The notes: generated from the sequence alone by a model not told the origin. Numbered from the stretch's first letter, positions 32,398 through 41,033 are shown. The stretch is 64,000 nucleotides of DNA from Kribbella sp. ALI-6-A (GCF_001984195.1 NZ_MTQN01000012.1:1984001-2048000), one strand, 5' to 3'. Made by a program: numbers and translations.

Positions 32398-34749
32398 ATG
32401 GAATCATCTCGTCGCATGGACGCACCGCGTCTGCCCCTGACCCAGGAACCGGTCGTCGACGCCGGTTCCTTTGGCGTGCGGCAAGCGGGCGGCGTCCTGG
32501 AGCGCGCGCAGCGGATCGCGGACACCTTGCGCGAGCAGGCCGAGCACGAGAACGACACCGCTCTGCGCGAAGCCGAGCGGGTCCGGGCCGAGGCCGAGCA
32601 GCTCCGGACCGAGGCCGAGGCGGAGGCGCGGAAGGTGCGCGCCGACGCGGCGGCGGCCGCCGAGCGCCTGCTCGCTGATGCGGAGCGCCAGGCCGAGCAG
32701 CTGCGCACCGAGGCCGAGACCGCCTCCGAGCGGGTCCGCTCCGAGGCGAGCGAGGAGACCGAGCAGCTACGCGCCACGGCCGCCGCCGAGGTCGCGAAGC
32801 TGCGCGCCGACGTCGCAGCCGAGGTGAAGCGGCTGCGCGACGAGGCGACGGCTGAAGCGGAGCAGGTTCGCTCCGAGGCAGCCGGTACGGCGGAGCGCCT
32901 GAAGGCCGACTCGGAGTCGGCCGCCGAGCAGTTGCGCGCGGAGGTCGCCGAGGAGGTGGCCCGTCGCCGGAGCGAGTCCGAGGCCGCGGCGGACAAGCTG
33001 CGCACGGAGACCCAGACCACGGCGGACGAGTTGCGGGCCGAGTCGCAGGCCGCGGCGGCCCGGCGGATCGCCGACGCGGAGGCCGAGGCCGACCGGATCA
33101 GGACCGCCGCCGACGAGCACCGCGCCCAGGCCGAAGCCGCCGCGGAGCAGGTCCGGACCGAGTCGGAGGCGACGGCGGAGAAGTTGCGCGCCGAGTCCGA
33201 GCAAGCGGCGGCCGAGCTGCGCGCCGAGTCCGAGGCGGCGGCGGCCAAGCTGCAGGCCGACTCCGAAGCCGCGGCGGCCGCGCTGAAGACCGCGTCGGAG
33301 GCCGAGGCGCAGAAGCTGCGGGCCGACGCCGAAGCGGAAGCCCAGCAGCTCAAGGCCGCGACCCAGGCCGCGGTCGACCAGCTCACCGCGGACTCCGAGG
33401 CCGCGGCCGCGCGGCGGATCGCCGACGCGGAGAAGGAGGCGGCCCGGCTCAAGGCCGAGGCCGACGACCTGCTCGAGCAGGCCCGCGAAGCCCGCGAGGC
33501 CGCCGCGCAGAACGTCGAGCGCGCCGGCCGGGAGGCGCAGCAGCTGGTCGCCGACGCCGGTGAGCAGGCCGCGCTGGTGTCGCAGGCCGCCGCCCGCGCC
33601 GAGGCCGACCTGATCGCGCGGGCCGAGGCCGAGGCCAAGGAGCTGCGCGACGCCGTCGAGCTCGAGGTCGAGACCGCCCGGGACAAGGCCCGGACCGAGA
33701 TCGCCGAAGCGCACGCCGAGATCGAGCGGCTGCGCGGCGAGAACCGGGCCGAGCTCGAGCGCCGGACCGCCGAGCTGGAGGAGACCGAGCGGGCCAAGCT
33801 GGCCGCGATCTCGCTGGAGATCGACAAGCTGCGGACCGAGGCGCTGGAGGACATCGCGCGGCGCAAGTCCGAGGCCGAGTCGGCCAACGAGCGGCTGATG
33901 GCCGACGCCCGGGCGCAGGCCAAGCTGGTCGTCGACAGCATCGAGGCGGACCGGCGTACGGCGACCGCGGAAGCGCAGCGGATCGTCGAGGAGGCCAACA
34001 AGACCGCCGAGGCGGCGTTGGCCGAGGCGGAGAAGCAGACCGCGTGGACCAAGAAGACGGTCGACGAGCTGGTCGCGGCGGCCGAGTCCGAGGCGCTGGC
34101 GATCCGGGAGAAGGCGCAGACCGAAGCGACCGAGCTGCTGCGCGCCAAGCGGGCCCACCTGCGGCGCGTGATCAGTCGCTCGACCAGCCGGCTGAAGGCC
34201 ACCCAGGAAGAGATCACCCGGCAGAACGCCGAGCAGACCATCCAGGCAGACGCCGCGCTCAAGCAGGCCACCGCGCAGGCCGAGGCCGCGATGGAGGCGG
34301 CCAGTCAGCAGGCCGAGCGGGTCACCGTGCAGGCGCAGGCCAAGGCGGAGCGGCTCAAGGCCAGTGCCGAGGCGGAGGCCAAGGAGATCGTCGAGCGGGC
34401 CAACCGCCGGGTCGCCGAGGCCGAGGCGAGCACGCAGGTGCTGCGCGAGCGCGCGGCCAACGACCTGGCCGACGCGCAGCGCCAGTCGCACGACCTGATC
34501 CGCAAGTCCCGCGCCGAGGCCCAGCAGCTCGAGGCGCAGGCCCGGGCGCACGCCGACGAGCTGCGCTCGCAGGCCCGAAAACTTCTCGCCGACGCCGAGG
34601 CGAGGGTCGCCGCGCTGAACCAGCGCCGCGACGAGATCACCAAGGAGCTCACTCAGCTTTCGGGTGTGATCGAGGCACTCGCTGTACCCGGCTTCCGCGT
34701 TGATGGTGGAATGTCCTCCAGCGAGGGTTCCACGGGGGAACCAGGATGA
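32398..34749 (+). CDS. scy: Scy-like giant coiled-coil protein of the hyphal tip complex
   Basis: 783 residues from ATG 32398, with GGAGAGG nine bases upstream. Nearly the whole chain is Ala/Glu/Arg-rich coiled coil. Residues 70-362 run as about 26 eleven-residue repeats of the type 'RAEAEQL....', one of which is extended to 18. The C-terminus, 'QRRDEITKELTQLSGVIEALAVPG', and the filP-like gene next door match the Streptomyces scy-filP arrangement. There Scy forms a scaffold for DivIVA and FilP at the growing tip. Streptomyces Scy is around 1300 residues, so this one is much shorter. Orthology rests on gene order and C-terminal likeness, both from memory. Confidence 0.75.
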   Translation: MESSRRMDAPRLPLTQEPVVDAGSFGVRQAGGVLERAQRIADTLREQAEHENDTALREAERVRAEAEQLRTEAEAEARKVRADAAAAAERLLADAERQAEQLRTEAETASERVRSEASEETEQLRATAAAEVAKLRADVAAEVKRLRDEATAEAEQVRSEAAGTAERLKADSESAAEQLRAEVAEEVARRRSESEAAADKLRTETQTTADELRAESQAAAARRIADAEAEADRIRTAADEHRAQAEAAAEQVRTESEATAEKLRAESEQAAAELRAESEAAAAKLQADSEAAAAALKTASEAEAQKLRADAEAEAQQLKAATQAAVDQLTADSEAAAARRIADAEKEAARLKAEADDLLEQAREAREAAAQNVERAGREAQQLVADAGEQAALVSQAAARAEADLIARAEAEAKELRDAVELEVETARDKARTEIAEAHAEIERLRGENRAELERRTAELEETERAKLAAISLEIDKLRTEALEDIARRKSEAESANERLMADARAQAKLVVDSIEADRRTATAEAQRIVEEANKTAEAALAEAEKQTAWTKKTVDELVAAAESEALAIREKAQTEATELLRAKRAHLRRVISRSTSRLKATQEEITRQNAEQTIQADAALKQATAQAEAAMEAASQQAERVTVQAQAKAERLKASAEAEAKEIVERANRRVAEAEASTQVLRERAANDLADAQRQSHDLIRKSRAEAQQLEAQARAHADELRSQARKLLADAEARVAALNQRRDEITKELTQLSGVIEALAVPGFRVDGGMSSSEGSTGEPG

Positions 34750-34821
34750 GGACGTGACAGCCAGATCCTTGTCAGTGACAATGTGTGATCCACCCACCCA
34801 CCGAAGTGAGCATCAGAAGAC

Positions 34822-35775
34822 ATGAGCAGTGAAGCCCCAACCCCGTTCCGCACCGTTCTGCGTGGCTACGAGCCTGCCCAGGTGGACCAGCACGTTCGGG
34901 AGCTGACCACCTCGCTGACCGCGCTGCAGCAGCAGTCCGAGCAGCTGCAGCGGCACGTCCAGGAGCTGCAGGCCCGGACCGACGCGGCCGAGGCGGCGGT
35001 GATTTCCGCCCAGAACGACGACAAGGACCGGACGCCGACGTTCACCGAGTTCGGTGAGCGGGTCGCCAAGATCCTGTCGCTGGCCGACGACGAGGCGCGG
35101 GACCTGGTCACCCGGGCCCGCACCGACGCGGAGGCGATCGTCGCCGACGCCGAGGCGCACGCGAAGAAGGTCCGCAAGGAGGCCGAGCAGTACTCCCTGG
35201 ACTGGAAGAGCGAGGTCGACGCCGAGGCCGCCCGGATCCTCGAGGAGGCCCGCACCCAGGCCGACGACATGCGCGACGAGGCCGAGCGCGACGCGAATGC
35301 GCGGCGCAGCGAGGCGCAGGCCCTGTACGAGCAGGAGCGGGCCAAGTCCGCCCAGGCCGCGGCCGCCTTCGAGACCACTCTGGCCGAGCGCCGGGGCAAG
35401 GTCGAGCAGGAGTTCGCCGCCCGGACGGCGCTGGCCGAGCAGCAGCTGGCCGCGGTCACCGACCGCGCGGCCCAGGTGCAGCGCGAGGCCGACCGGTCCC
35501 GCAGCGAGGCGGAGCGCCTGGCCCAGCAGCAGCTGGCCGACGCGAACCGTCAGGCGCAGGAGATCGTCGCCGCCGCCAAGGACAAGGCCGAGCGGATCCG
35601 CGCCGAGTCCGAGCGTGAGCTCGCCGCCGCGACCCAGCGTCGCGACAGCATCAACGCGCAGCTGACCAACGTCCGCCAGATGCTGGCGACGCTGTCCGGC
35701 AGCCCGGCGATGCCGCTCGACCTGCTGGCCGACGACGACGACGAGACGGCCACGTCCAGCAGCAAGAAGAACTGA
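34822..35775 (+). CDS. filP: FilP-like intermediate-filament-type coiled-coil protein
   Basis: 317 residues. A short DivIVA-like segment opens it ('RTVLRGYEPAQVDQHVREL', 8-26). A long coiled coil follows (about 85-295). The end, 'SERELAAATQRRDSINAQ' followed by 'LTNVRQMLATLSG', is almost the same as Streptomyces FilP as I remember it. FilP forms a cytoskeletal meshwork behind the hyphal tip and gives hyphae stiffness. The gene is 72 bases downstream of the Scy-like gene on the same strand, in the same order as in Streptomyces. The acidic tail ends in 'SSSKKN'. Confidence 0.85.
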   Translation: MSSEAPTPFRTVLRGYEPAQVDQHVRELTTSLTALQQQSEQLQRHVQELQARTDAAEAAVISAQNDDKDRTPTFTEFGERVAKILSLADDEARDLVTRARTDAEAIVADAEAHAKKVRKEAEQYSLDWKSEVDAEAARILEEARTQADDMRDEAERDANARRSEAQALYEQERAKSAQAAAAFETTLAERRGKVEQEFAARTALAEQQLAAVTDRAAQVQREADRSRSEAERLAQQQLADANRQAQEIVAAAKDKAERIRAESERELAAATQRRDSINAQLTNVRQMLATLSGSPAMPLDLLADDDDETATSSSKKN

Positions 35776-35801
35776 GCAGCCTCACCCCTGCTCGACCGCA
35801 C

Positions 35802-35838
35802 CGAGGCCGGCTCTCCCCCAGGGGAGAAGCCGGCCTCG
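35802..35838 (+). terminator. Hairpin after filP
   Basis: CGAGGCCGGCT (35802-35812) pairs with AGCCGGCCTCG (35828-35838), and CTCCCC with GGGGAG pairs inside. No U-tract is present. Confidence 0.6.
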
Positions 35839-35869
35839 AGCATGCCCGGACTCCACTCGCAGCCCGACC

Positions 35870-36090
35870 TACCGGCCCGCCGGCTCCGTCCCGCTGGCTC
35901 CGACCGCCGCCCCGTCCCGCTGGCTCCGTCCCGCCGGCCCCGACCGCCGCCCGGTCCGGCCAGCTCCGTCCCGCCGGCCCGGCCCGTCGGCCGCGTCCCG
36001 CCCCGACCGCCGCTCCCAGACCCGTCGCCTCCCGTCGCGTGCCCGTCCCATCCGGTCGCGTCCCATCCCGTCCCGCCCCCCGTCGAAACG
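35870..36090. repeat. Degenerate GC-rich tandem repeats between filP and mutY
   Basis: Variants of CCGTCCCGCTGGCTCC and CCCGACCGCCGCCC recur across about 220 bases, later grading into shorter CCCGTCCC/CCCATCC motifs. The strand bias is strong: pyrimidine-rich on +. No credible gene lies in 35839-36131. It probably arose by slippage. Confidence 0.6.
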
Positions 36091-36131
36091 GCGTGGCGCG
36101 GGCGGCAGGCGGCGATGCGCGGGGTGGGCGG

Positions 36132-37025
36132 CTAGTGGGGGAGTCGGTAGCGATTCCGGCGGAGTGGTTCGACGAGTCCGTCGGCGACCAGGCCGTCGAG
36201 GGCGCGTTCGCGCTGCACCTGGTCGGGCCAGCTGGCGTCCAGGGACTTCTTGGCCACCGGGCCGGAAGCAGCACGCAGTACGGCCAGGAGCCGGCCCCGG
36301 ACCTGGCGGTCGGTGCCTTCGTAGGTCTGGCCCTTGCGCGGCGGTCCGTCGTACGGCGGGGAACCGGCCAGGACCCACGCGCACTGCCTGCTGATCGGGC
36401 ACTCGCCGCACCGCGGGATGCGGGCCGTGCAGACCAGCGCGCCGAGCTCCATCGTGGCGACAGCCCAGCGGGCCGCAGTGGCCTCGTCTGCAGGCAGAGC
36501 GGCGACGGCCAGCCGCTGGTCCGCAGCAGTCGGGGAGATGGTCGGCTGCGCGACGCCGGTGAGCGCGCGAGCGAAGACCCGTCGCACGTTGGTGTCCACC
36601 ACCGCGTGCCGCTGACCGAAGGCGAACGACGCGATCGCTGCCGCCGTGTAGGTCCCGACCCCGGGCAGTGCGAGCAGTGCGGCGTGGTCGTCCGGCACCT
36701 CGCCGCCGTGCAGCTCCACGATCGCCCTGGCGGCCGCGTGGAGCCGGAGAGCCCGCCGTGGGTAGCCCAGCCGGTCCCAGGCGCGCACAGCCTCACCAGG
36801 CGGCTCGGCGGCGAGGTCACCCGGTTTGGGCCACCGCCGCATCCACTTCTCGTACGCCGGCAGCACCCGTGCGACCGGTGTCTGCTGCAGCATGAACTCG
36901 CTGACCATCACCGCCCAGGCGCCGGCGTCCGGCTCGCGCCAGGGCAGCGTGCGGGCGTTGGCGGCGTACCACTGCAGGACGGGGGTGTGCAAGGCGGATG
37001 CGAGGGGGAGCGGCGAGTCTGACAT
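36132..37025 (-). CDS. mutY: A/G-specific adenine DNA glycosylase
   Basis: MutY removes adenine mispaired with 8-oxoguanine. 297 residues from ATG 37025. Catalytic Glu43 ('VSEFMLQQTP'), the helix-hairpin-helix 'LPGVGTYTAAAIASFAFG' (about 120-137) with catalytic Asp144 ('VVDTNVRR'), and the iron-sulfur ligands Cys199-x6-Cys206-x2-Cys209-x5-Cys215 are all present. The C-terminal part after the cluster is short (about 80 residues) compared with the full MutT-like domain of E. coli MutY, which is common in actinobacteria. It is divergent from the secreted protein at 37058. Confidence 0.96.
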   Translation of the reverse strand: MSDSPLPLASALHTPVLQWYAANARTLPWREPDAGAWAVMVSEFMLQQTPVARVLPAYEKWMRRWPKPGDLAAEPPGEAVRAWDRLGYPRRALRLHAAARAIVELHGGEVPDDHAALLALPGVGTYTAAAIASFAFGQRHAVVDTNVRRVFARALTGVAQPTISPTAADQRLAVAALPADEATAARWAVATMELGALVCTARIPRCGECPISRQCAWVLAGSPPYDGPPRKGQTYEGTDRQVRGRLLAVLRAASGPVAKKSLDASWPDQVQRERALDGLVADGLVEPLRRNRYRLPH

Positions 37026-37057
37026 GTCGGGCTCAATCCTGACACTAAGGTGCGGAC

Positions 37058-37765
37058 ATGAGCAGCCTGCTCCGTCCGGTCGGGCACCTGCCTGCCAGCG
37101 TCTACTGGTTCCGCAGGGGCCTGCTGCTCGTCGCCCTGGTGGTCGTGCTGGTGCTGTTCGGCCGGCTGATCGGCGGAGGCGGCGACAAGCCCGAGAACAC
37201 AGCGGCCGGCGGACCGCAGCAGGGGCAGACCTCCGGAGCCCCGGTCGACCCGACCAGTACGCCGTCCACCGACGAGCAGACACCGGTCGAGACCCCGCGG
37301 ACCACCGGCAAGCCGACCACGAAAACCTCGGCCAAGCCGAGCACCTCGGAAACGCCGGAGACACCCGAGCCGCCGAAGGACTGCGCCGGACGCGACGTCC
37401 GGGTGGCCGTACTGCCCGCCGTCCGGTCCATCGCCAGCGGTGGTTCGCTGAACTTCTCCGTCCAGCTCAGCGCCGTCCGGGGCGAGTGCAAGGCGGCGAT
37501 CGACCCGGCCCTGCTGTCGCTCACCATCACCTCCGGTGCCGACCAGATCTGGTCCACCACGCAGTGTGAGCAAACCGTGCCCCGGGCAACCTTCCTGGTT
37601 GCTAAGGGCAAGCAGTCCACCAGCGTGATCGGCTGGGACGGACGCCGCTCCGCCCCCGGCTGCCTGCCCGGCCAGCCGCAGGCCAAGCCCGGAACCTACG
37701 TGGCCAAGGCCGCGTACGACGGCCAGGCGTCGGCCGCCCAGGCCTTCTACGTAGTCGCTTCCTAG
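37058..37765 (+). CDS. Membrane-anchored protein with Thr/Pro linker and Ig-like domain
   Basis: 235 residues. The N-terminal helix (about 20-38) acts as an anchor. A low-complexity Thr/Pro/Ser linker (about 50-105) leads to a beta domain (about 108-235) with four cysteines ('PKDCAGRD', 'VRGECKAA', 'TTQCEQTV', 'SAPGCLPG') that can make two disulfides. The pattern resembles extracellular Ig-like domains of actinomycete proteins found near mutY/disA; function unknown. AAGGTG precedes the ATG. Confidence 0.8.
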   Translation: MSSLLRPVGHLPASVYWFRRGLLLVALVVVLVLFGRLIGGGGDKPENTAAGGPQQGQTSGAPVDPTSTPSTDEQTPVETPRTTGKPTTKTSAKPSTSETPETPEPPKDCAGRDVRVAVLPAVRSIASGGSLNFSVQLSAVRGECKAAIDPALLSLTITSGADQIWSTTQCEQTVPRATFLVAKGKQSTSVIGWDGRRSAPGCLPGQPQAKPGTYVAKAAYDGQASAAQAFYVVAS

Positions 37766-37820
37766 TCGGCCTCGACCGTTACCCCTGGGTGCAACGCCTC
37801 AGGCAGTTCGCCGCTGAAGC

Positions 37821-38100
37821 TCACACCCTCCGCTGAAGCACCACCAGGCGCCGCCGCAGGTTCGCCGCCAGCCGCGACTCCATCAGTACGGCGATGCCGC
37901 GCTGCCCAGTACCGCGCCGACCTGTCGCGTCGTGTTGTAGACCCCGGCGCCCGCGCCGGCCTGCCGCGTCGTGTTGTATGCGCCGGCCTGGTGGTACGGC
38001 AGGTTGCGCGTCGCCGTGGTCCCGATCGGCGCCTACATGAAGCCGTTTTGCCACGCCCAGCAACGCGATCGGCAGCAGCACCTCCCAGCTCGTTCCACCC
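37821..38100 (-). pseudogene. C-terminal remnant of a DHA2-type MFS drug exporter
   Basis: Read on the minus strand, fragments of an EmrB/QacA-type transporter appear in successive frames: 'WEVLLPIALLGVAKR', then after a frame change and a TAG stop 'PIGTTATRNLPYHQAGA', then 'GVYNTTRQVGAVLGSA', then after another frame change 'IAVLMESRLAANL'. A 39-base in-frame duplication repeats the 'YNTTRQ' segment. The rest of the gene is missing. This is clear decay, not a sequencing slip, since several lesions coexist. Confidence 0.65.
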
Positions 38101-38185
38101 CCACTATTCCTCGCGACCTATTCCACGTGGAGAACCTCGGTCACTGTGCTGGAAGCAAGTCGGCAGCGTCACCCGGCGGCGGCCC

Positions 38186-38378
38186 GGCGCATTTGGTGGG
38201 TTCACCCACCGCCGCGGCCCTTCGCATTTGGTAGGTGAACCACGCGGCCCTGCGCATTTGGTGGGTGAACCCACCGCCGCCTTGCGTATTTGGTGGGTGA
38301 ACCCACGAAATGGCCCGTTGACCCACCAGAATTCGGTAGGCCAACGGGCCGGCTCGTGGGTTCACCCACGAAATGCGG
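38186..38378. repeat. Array of palindromic repeats built on GTGGGT-GA-ACCCAC
   Basis: Five units occur at 38195-38210, 38230-38243 (degenerate), 38260-38275, 38292-38307 and 38355-38370. Each is a near-perfect 14-16 base palindrome, and the first four follow a GCRTWTTG-like lead. Between units 4 and 5 a longer inverted repeat GGCCCGTTG/CAACGGGCC (38312-38320 and 38342-38350) encloses a GAATTC. The array lies in a gene-free stretch between an MFS remnant and disA. Confidence 0.7.
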
Positions 38379-38411
38379 AGGAGGGCGCGGGGCGGCGCGG
38401 GGGCGGGCGGA

Positions 38412-38510
38412 TGGATCAGGCGGACCAGGCGGGTCAGCCGGATCAGGCGGATCAGGCGGTCAGGCGGTCAGGCGGATCAGGCGGTCAGGCGGTCAGGCGG
38501 GACCAGGCGG
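38412..38510. repeat. Minisatellite of 8-9 base units (GGATCAGGC / GGTCAGGC)
   Basis: About eleven contiguous copies, mixing 9-base GGATCAGGC and 8-base GGTCAGGC forms, end about 130 bases from the disA stop. Mixed 8 and 9 base periods mean it is unlikely to code for protein. Confidence 0.75.
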
Positions 38511-38641
38511 ACACCGGCTGCGACGTCGCATCGTCGACGTCGTCCCGGACAGACGCCGGGCAGTTGGATCTCGTCCGGATCCAGCTCACCACGCTCGTCG
38601 GCGGAACCGGGCAGGCGGCTGACTCGAGCGAGTTCGCTCGG

Positions 38642-39736
38642 TCAGACGTAGCGTTCGAGGATGCTGGACTCCGCCAGGCGCGACAGGCCCTCGCGGACTG
38701 TGCGGGCGCGGTTCTCGCCGACGCCGTCGACGGTTTGCAGGTCGTCGATGCTCGCGGCGAGCAGCTTCTGCAGGTGGCCGAAGTGCTCGATCAGGCGGTC
38801 GATGACCGCACCGGGCAGGCGCGGCACCTTGGCGAGCAGGCGGTAGCCGCGCGGGGTGACCGCCGCGTCCAGCTGCTCGGCCCCACCGAGCTGCAGGGCC
38901 CGGGCGACCTGGCCGATGTCCAGCAGGTCGGTCGGGCTGACCGCGTCCAGCTCCAGCAGTACGTCGTCCGCGGTCTTCGCCTTGCGGCCGGTCGCGGGCG
39001 GCAGGTAGTCGCGCACGACCAGCTCGCGCTCGCCCGCGACGCCGGCGACCAGTTCGTTCAGCTGGAGGGTGAGCAGCCGGCCGTCGGTGCCGAGCTCGAC
39101 CACGTAGCCGTCGATCTCGGTCGCGATCCGGCGGACCATCTCCAGCCGCTGCGCGACGGCGGCGACGTCCCGCACGGTGACCAGGTCCTCGATCTCCAGC
39201 GCGGACAGCGTGCCCGAGACCTCGTCGAGGCGCAGCTTGTACCGCTCGAGGGTGGCCAGCGCCTGGTTGGCCCGGGACAGGATCGCGCCGGAGTCCTCCA
39301 GCACGTAGCGCTGGTCGTCGACGTACAGCGCGATGATGTGCATCGACTGCGACACCGAGATGACCGGGAAGCCGGTCTGCCGGGCGACCCGGTCGGCGGT
39401 CCGGTGCCGGGTGCCGGTCTCCTCGGTGTGGATCGACGGGTCCGGCATCAGGTGTACGGCGGCGCGCAGCATCCGGCTGACGTCGCGGTCCAGGATGATC
39501 GCGCCGTCCATCTTGCTCAGCTCGCGCAGGCCGGTGGCGGTGAACTCGACGTCGATCGCGAACCCGCCGGTGGAGATGGAGTCGACGGTCTTGTCATGAC
39601 CGAGGACCAGCAGGGCGCCGGTGCGGCCCCGCAGGATCCGTTCCAGGCCTTCGCGCAGTTCGGTGCCGGGTGCCACGGCCGCCAGCGTCGCGCGCATCCG
39701 GGCATCGGTGCTGTTCTTGTCGGAATTGGGGGCCAC
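38642..39736 (-). CDS. disA: DNA-integrity scanning diadenylate cyclase
   Basis: DisA makes the second messenger c-di-AMP from two ATP and scans DNA for branched structures. 364 residues from GTG 39736, chosen because it gives the family's usual length; a longer open frame to 39853 has atypical composition. The DAC domain shows 'DGA' (77-79) and 'RHR' (110-112), the catalytic marks. A helical spine and a C-terminal helix-hairpin-helix domain ('LQTVDGVGENRARTVREGLSRL') follow. RadA, which inhibits DisA in several bacteria, is encoded about 2.2 kb upstream on the same strand. Confidence 0.95.
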   Translation of the reverse strand: MAPNSDKNSTDARMRATLAAVAPGTELREGLERILRGRTGALLVLGHDKTVDSISTGGFAIDVEFTATGLRELSKMDGAIILDRDVSRMLRAAVHLMPDPSIHTEETGTRHRTADRVARQTGFPVISVSQSMHIIALYVDDQRYVLEDSGAILSRANQALATLERYKLRLDEVSGTLSALEIEDLVTVRDVAAVAQRLEMVRRIATEIDGYVVELGTDGRLLTLQLNELVAGVAGERELVVRDYLPPATGRKAKTADDVLLELDAVSPTDLLDIGQVARALQLGGAEQLDAAVTPRGYRLLAKVPRLPGAVIDRLIEHFGHLQKLLAASIDDLQTVDGVGENRARTVREGLSRLAESSILERYV

Positions 39737-39974
39737 GGTCCCTGAGTCTATGCGGGTCGGCGGCGCGGTGTGAGCGAAAGGCCTCCGGAGCGAGCGCTCC
39801 GTCCGGGGTGGTTCGCCCAGCGCTTGCAAACGCCCGTGCATCCGAATGTGCACCCGATGCGTGCAACTGATTTTCCCGCGTGAAGCTCCGGCGCCGACGG
39901 GTTCGCCGCGCGACCGGAGCGCTCACCGGTCGACGAACCACCCGGCGACCGCCCGGCCGAAATTTCTCACCCCG

Positions 39975-40022
39975 TACGGCGCGTCACCCCGGTACGGCGC
40001 GTCACCCCGGTACGGCGCGTCC
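39975..40022. repeat. 18-base tandem repeat
   Basis: GTACGGCGCGTCACCCCG occurs twice fully and a third time for 12 bases. It lies between the disA start and the fabH stop. The rest of 39737-40094 shows no gene or clear signal; a disA promoter should lie there. Confidence 0.75.
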
Positions 40023-40094
40023 CGCAGGCCGGAGCGCCGACGGCCGCGCCGAGCCGGACGAGGTGCTGGTGCGCATCGAGACGGTCGGCGCAGG

Positions 40095-41033
40095 TCACGG
40101 GCAGCGGATGATCTGGCCCGCGTACGACAGACCGCCGCCGAAGCCGAACAGCAGGACCGGGGCGCCGGCCGGGATCTCGCGGCGCTCGATCAGCTTGGAC
40201 AGTGCGATCGGGATGCTGGCCGCCGAGGTGTTGCCGGACTCGATCACGTCGCGGGCGACAACCGCGTTGACCGCGCCGAGCTTCTTGGCCAGCGGCTCGA
40301 TGATGCGCAGGTTCGCCTGGTGCAGGACGACGCCGCCGAGTTCCTCCGGGGTGACCCCGCCCTTCTCGCAGACCTCCCGCGCGATCGTCGGCAGCTGCGT
40401 CGTGGTCCAGCGGAAGACGCTCTGTCCGGCCTGGGCGAACTTGCCGTCGGGTCCCTCGATCCGGACGGCGTCCGACATCTCCGGCACCGAGCCCCAGACC
40501 ACCGGCCCGATCTCCGGCTCGTCACTGGCAACCAGTACGGCCGCGCCCGCGCCGTCGCCGACCAGCACGCAGGTGGTCCGGTCGGTCCAGTCGGTGAAGT
40601 CGGACAGCTTCTCGACGCCGATCACCAGTGCCTTGGACGCCGCTCCGGCGCGGATCGCGTGGTCGGCGGTGGCCAGCGCGTGGCTGAAGCCCGAGCAGGC
40701 CGTGTTCACGTCCAGCGCGGCCGGGTGGCCGAGGCCGAGCCGCGCCGCGACCCGGGCGGCGATGTTCGGCGAGCGGTCGATCGCCGTACAGGTGGCGACC
40801 ACGACGTAGTCGATCTCGGCCTTGTCCAGGCCGGCGTTCGCGATCGCCTTCTCCGCGGCCCGCCAGGCCATCTCGTCGACCTGCTCGTCGGGCGCCGCGA
40901 TCCGGCGCTCCTTGATCCCCACCCGGCTCTGGATCCACTCGTCGTTGGTCTCCACCATCGTGGCGAGCTCGTCGTTGGTGAGCACCCGCTCGGGCTGGTA
41001 GTGGCCGAGCGCGACAACTCTGGATCCGGTCAT
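40095..41033 (-). CDS. fabH: 3-oxoacyl-ACP synthase III (KAS III)
   Basis: KAS III condenses acyl-CoA with malonyl-ACP to start fatty acid chains. 312 residues from ATG 41033, with AAGGAG upstream. The Cys-His-Asn triad is Cys113 ('NTACSGF'), His238 ('VVLHQANLR') and Asn268 ('ESGNTSAASIP'), and 'GFGGGLSYAG' closes the protein. No other fab genes or ACP are nearby, so it may serve a specialised starter unit or a second fatty-acid system rather than the main one. It stands between disA and radA. Confidence 0.93.
   Translation of the reverse strand: MTGSRVVALGHYQPERVLTNDELATMVETNDEWIQSRVGIKERRIAAPDEQVDEMAWRAAEKAIANAGLDKAEIDYVVVATCTAIDRSPNIAARVAARLGLGHPAALDVNTACSGFSHALATADHAIRAGAASKALVIGVEKLSDFTDWTDRTTCVLVGDGAGAAVLVASDEPEIGPVVWGSVPEMSDAVRIEGPDGKFAQAGQSVFRWTTTQLPTIAREVCEKGGVTPEELGGVVLHQANLRIIEPLAKKLGAVNAVVARDVIESGNTSAASIPIALSKLIERREIPAGAPVLLFGFGGGLSYAGQIIRCP

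Noticed and set aside
32767..34797. Long frame antisense to the Scy-like gene, rich in Leu, Gly and Arg
   Set aside because: The repetitive sequence is the reverse reading of the coiled-coil repeats; no independent start signal.
38186..38378. Palindromic array considered as CRISPR
   Set aside because: Units are 14-16 bases, spacing is irregular, spacers are similar to each other and there are no cas genes.
39737..39853. Longer disA N-terminus
   Set aside because: The extra 39 residues do not look like DisA; GTG 39736 gives the usual length.
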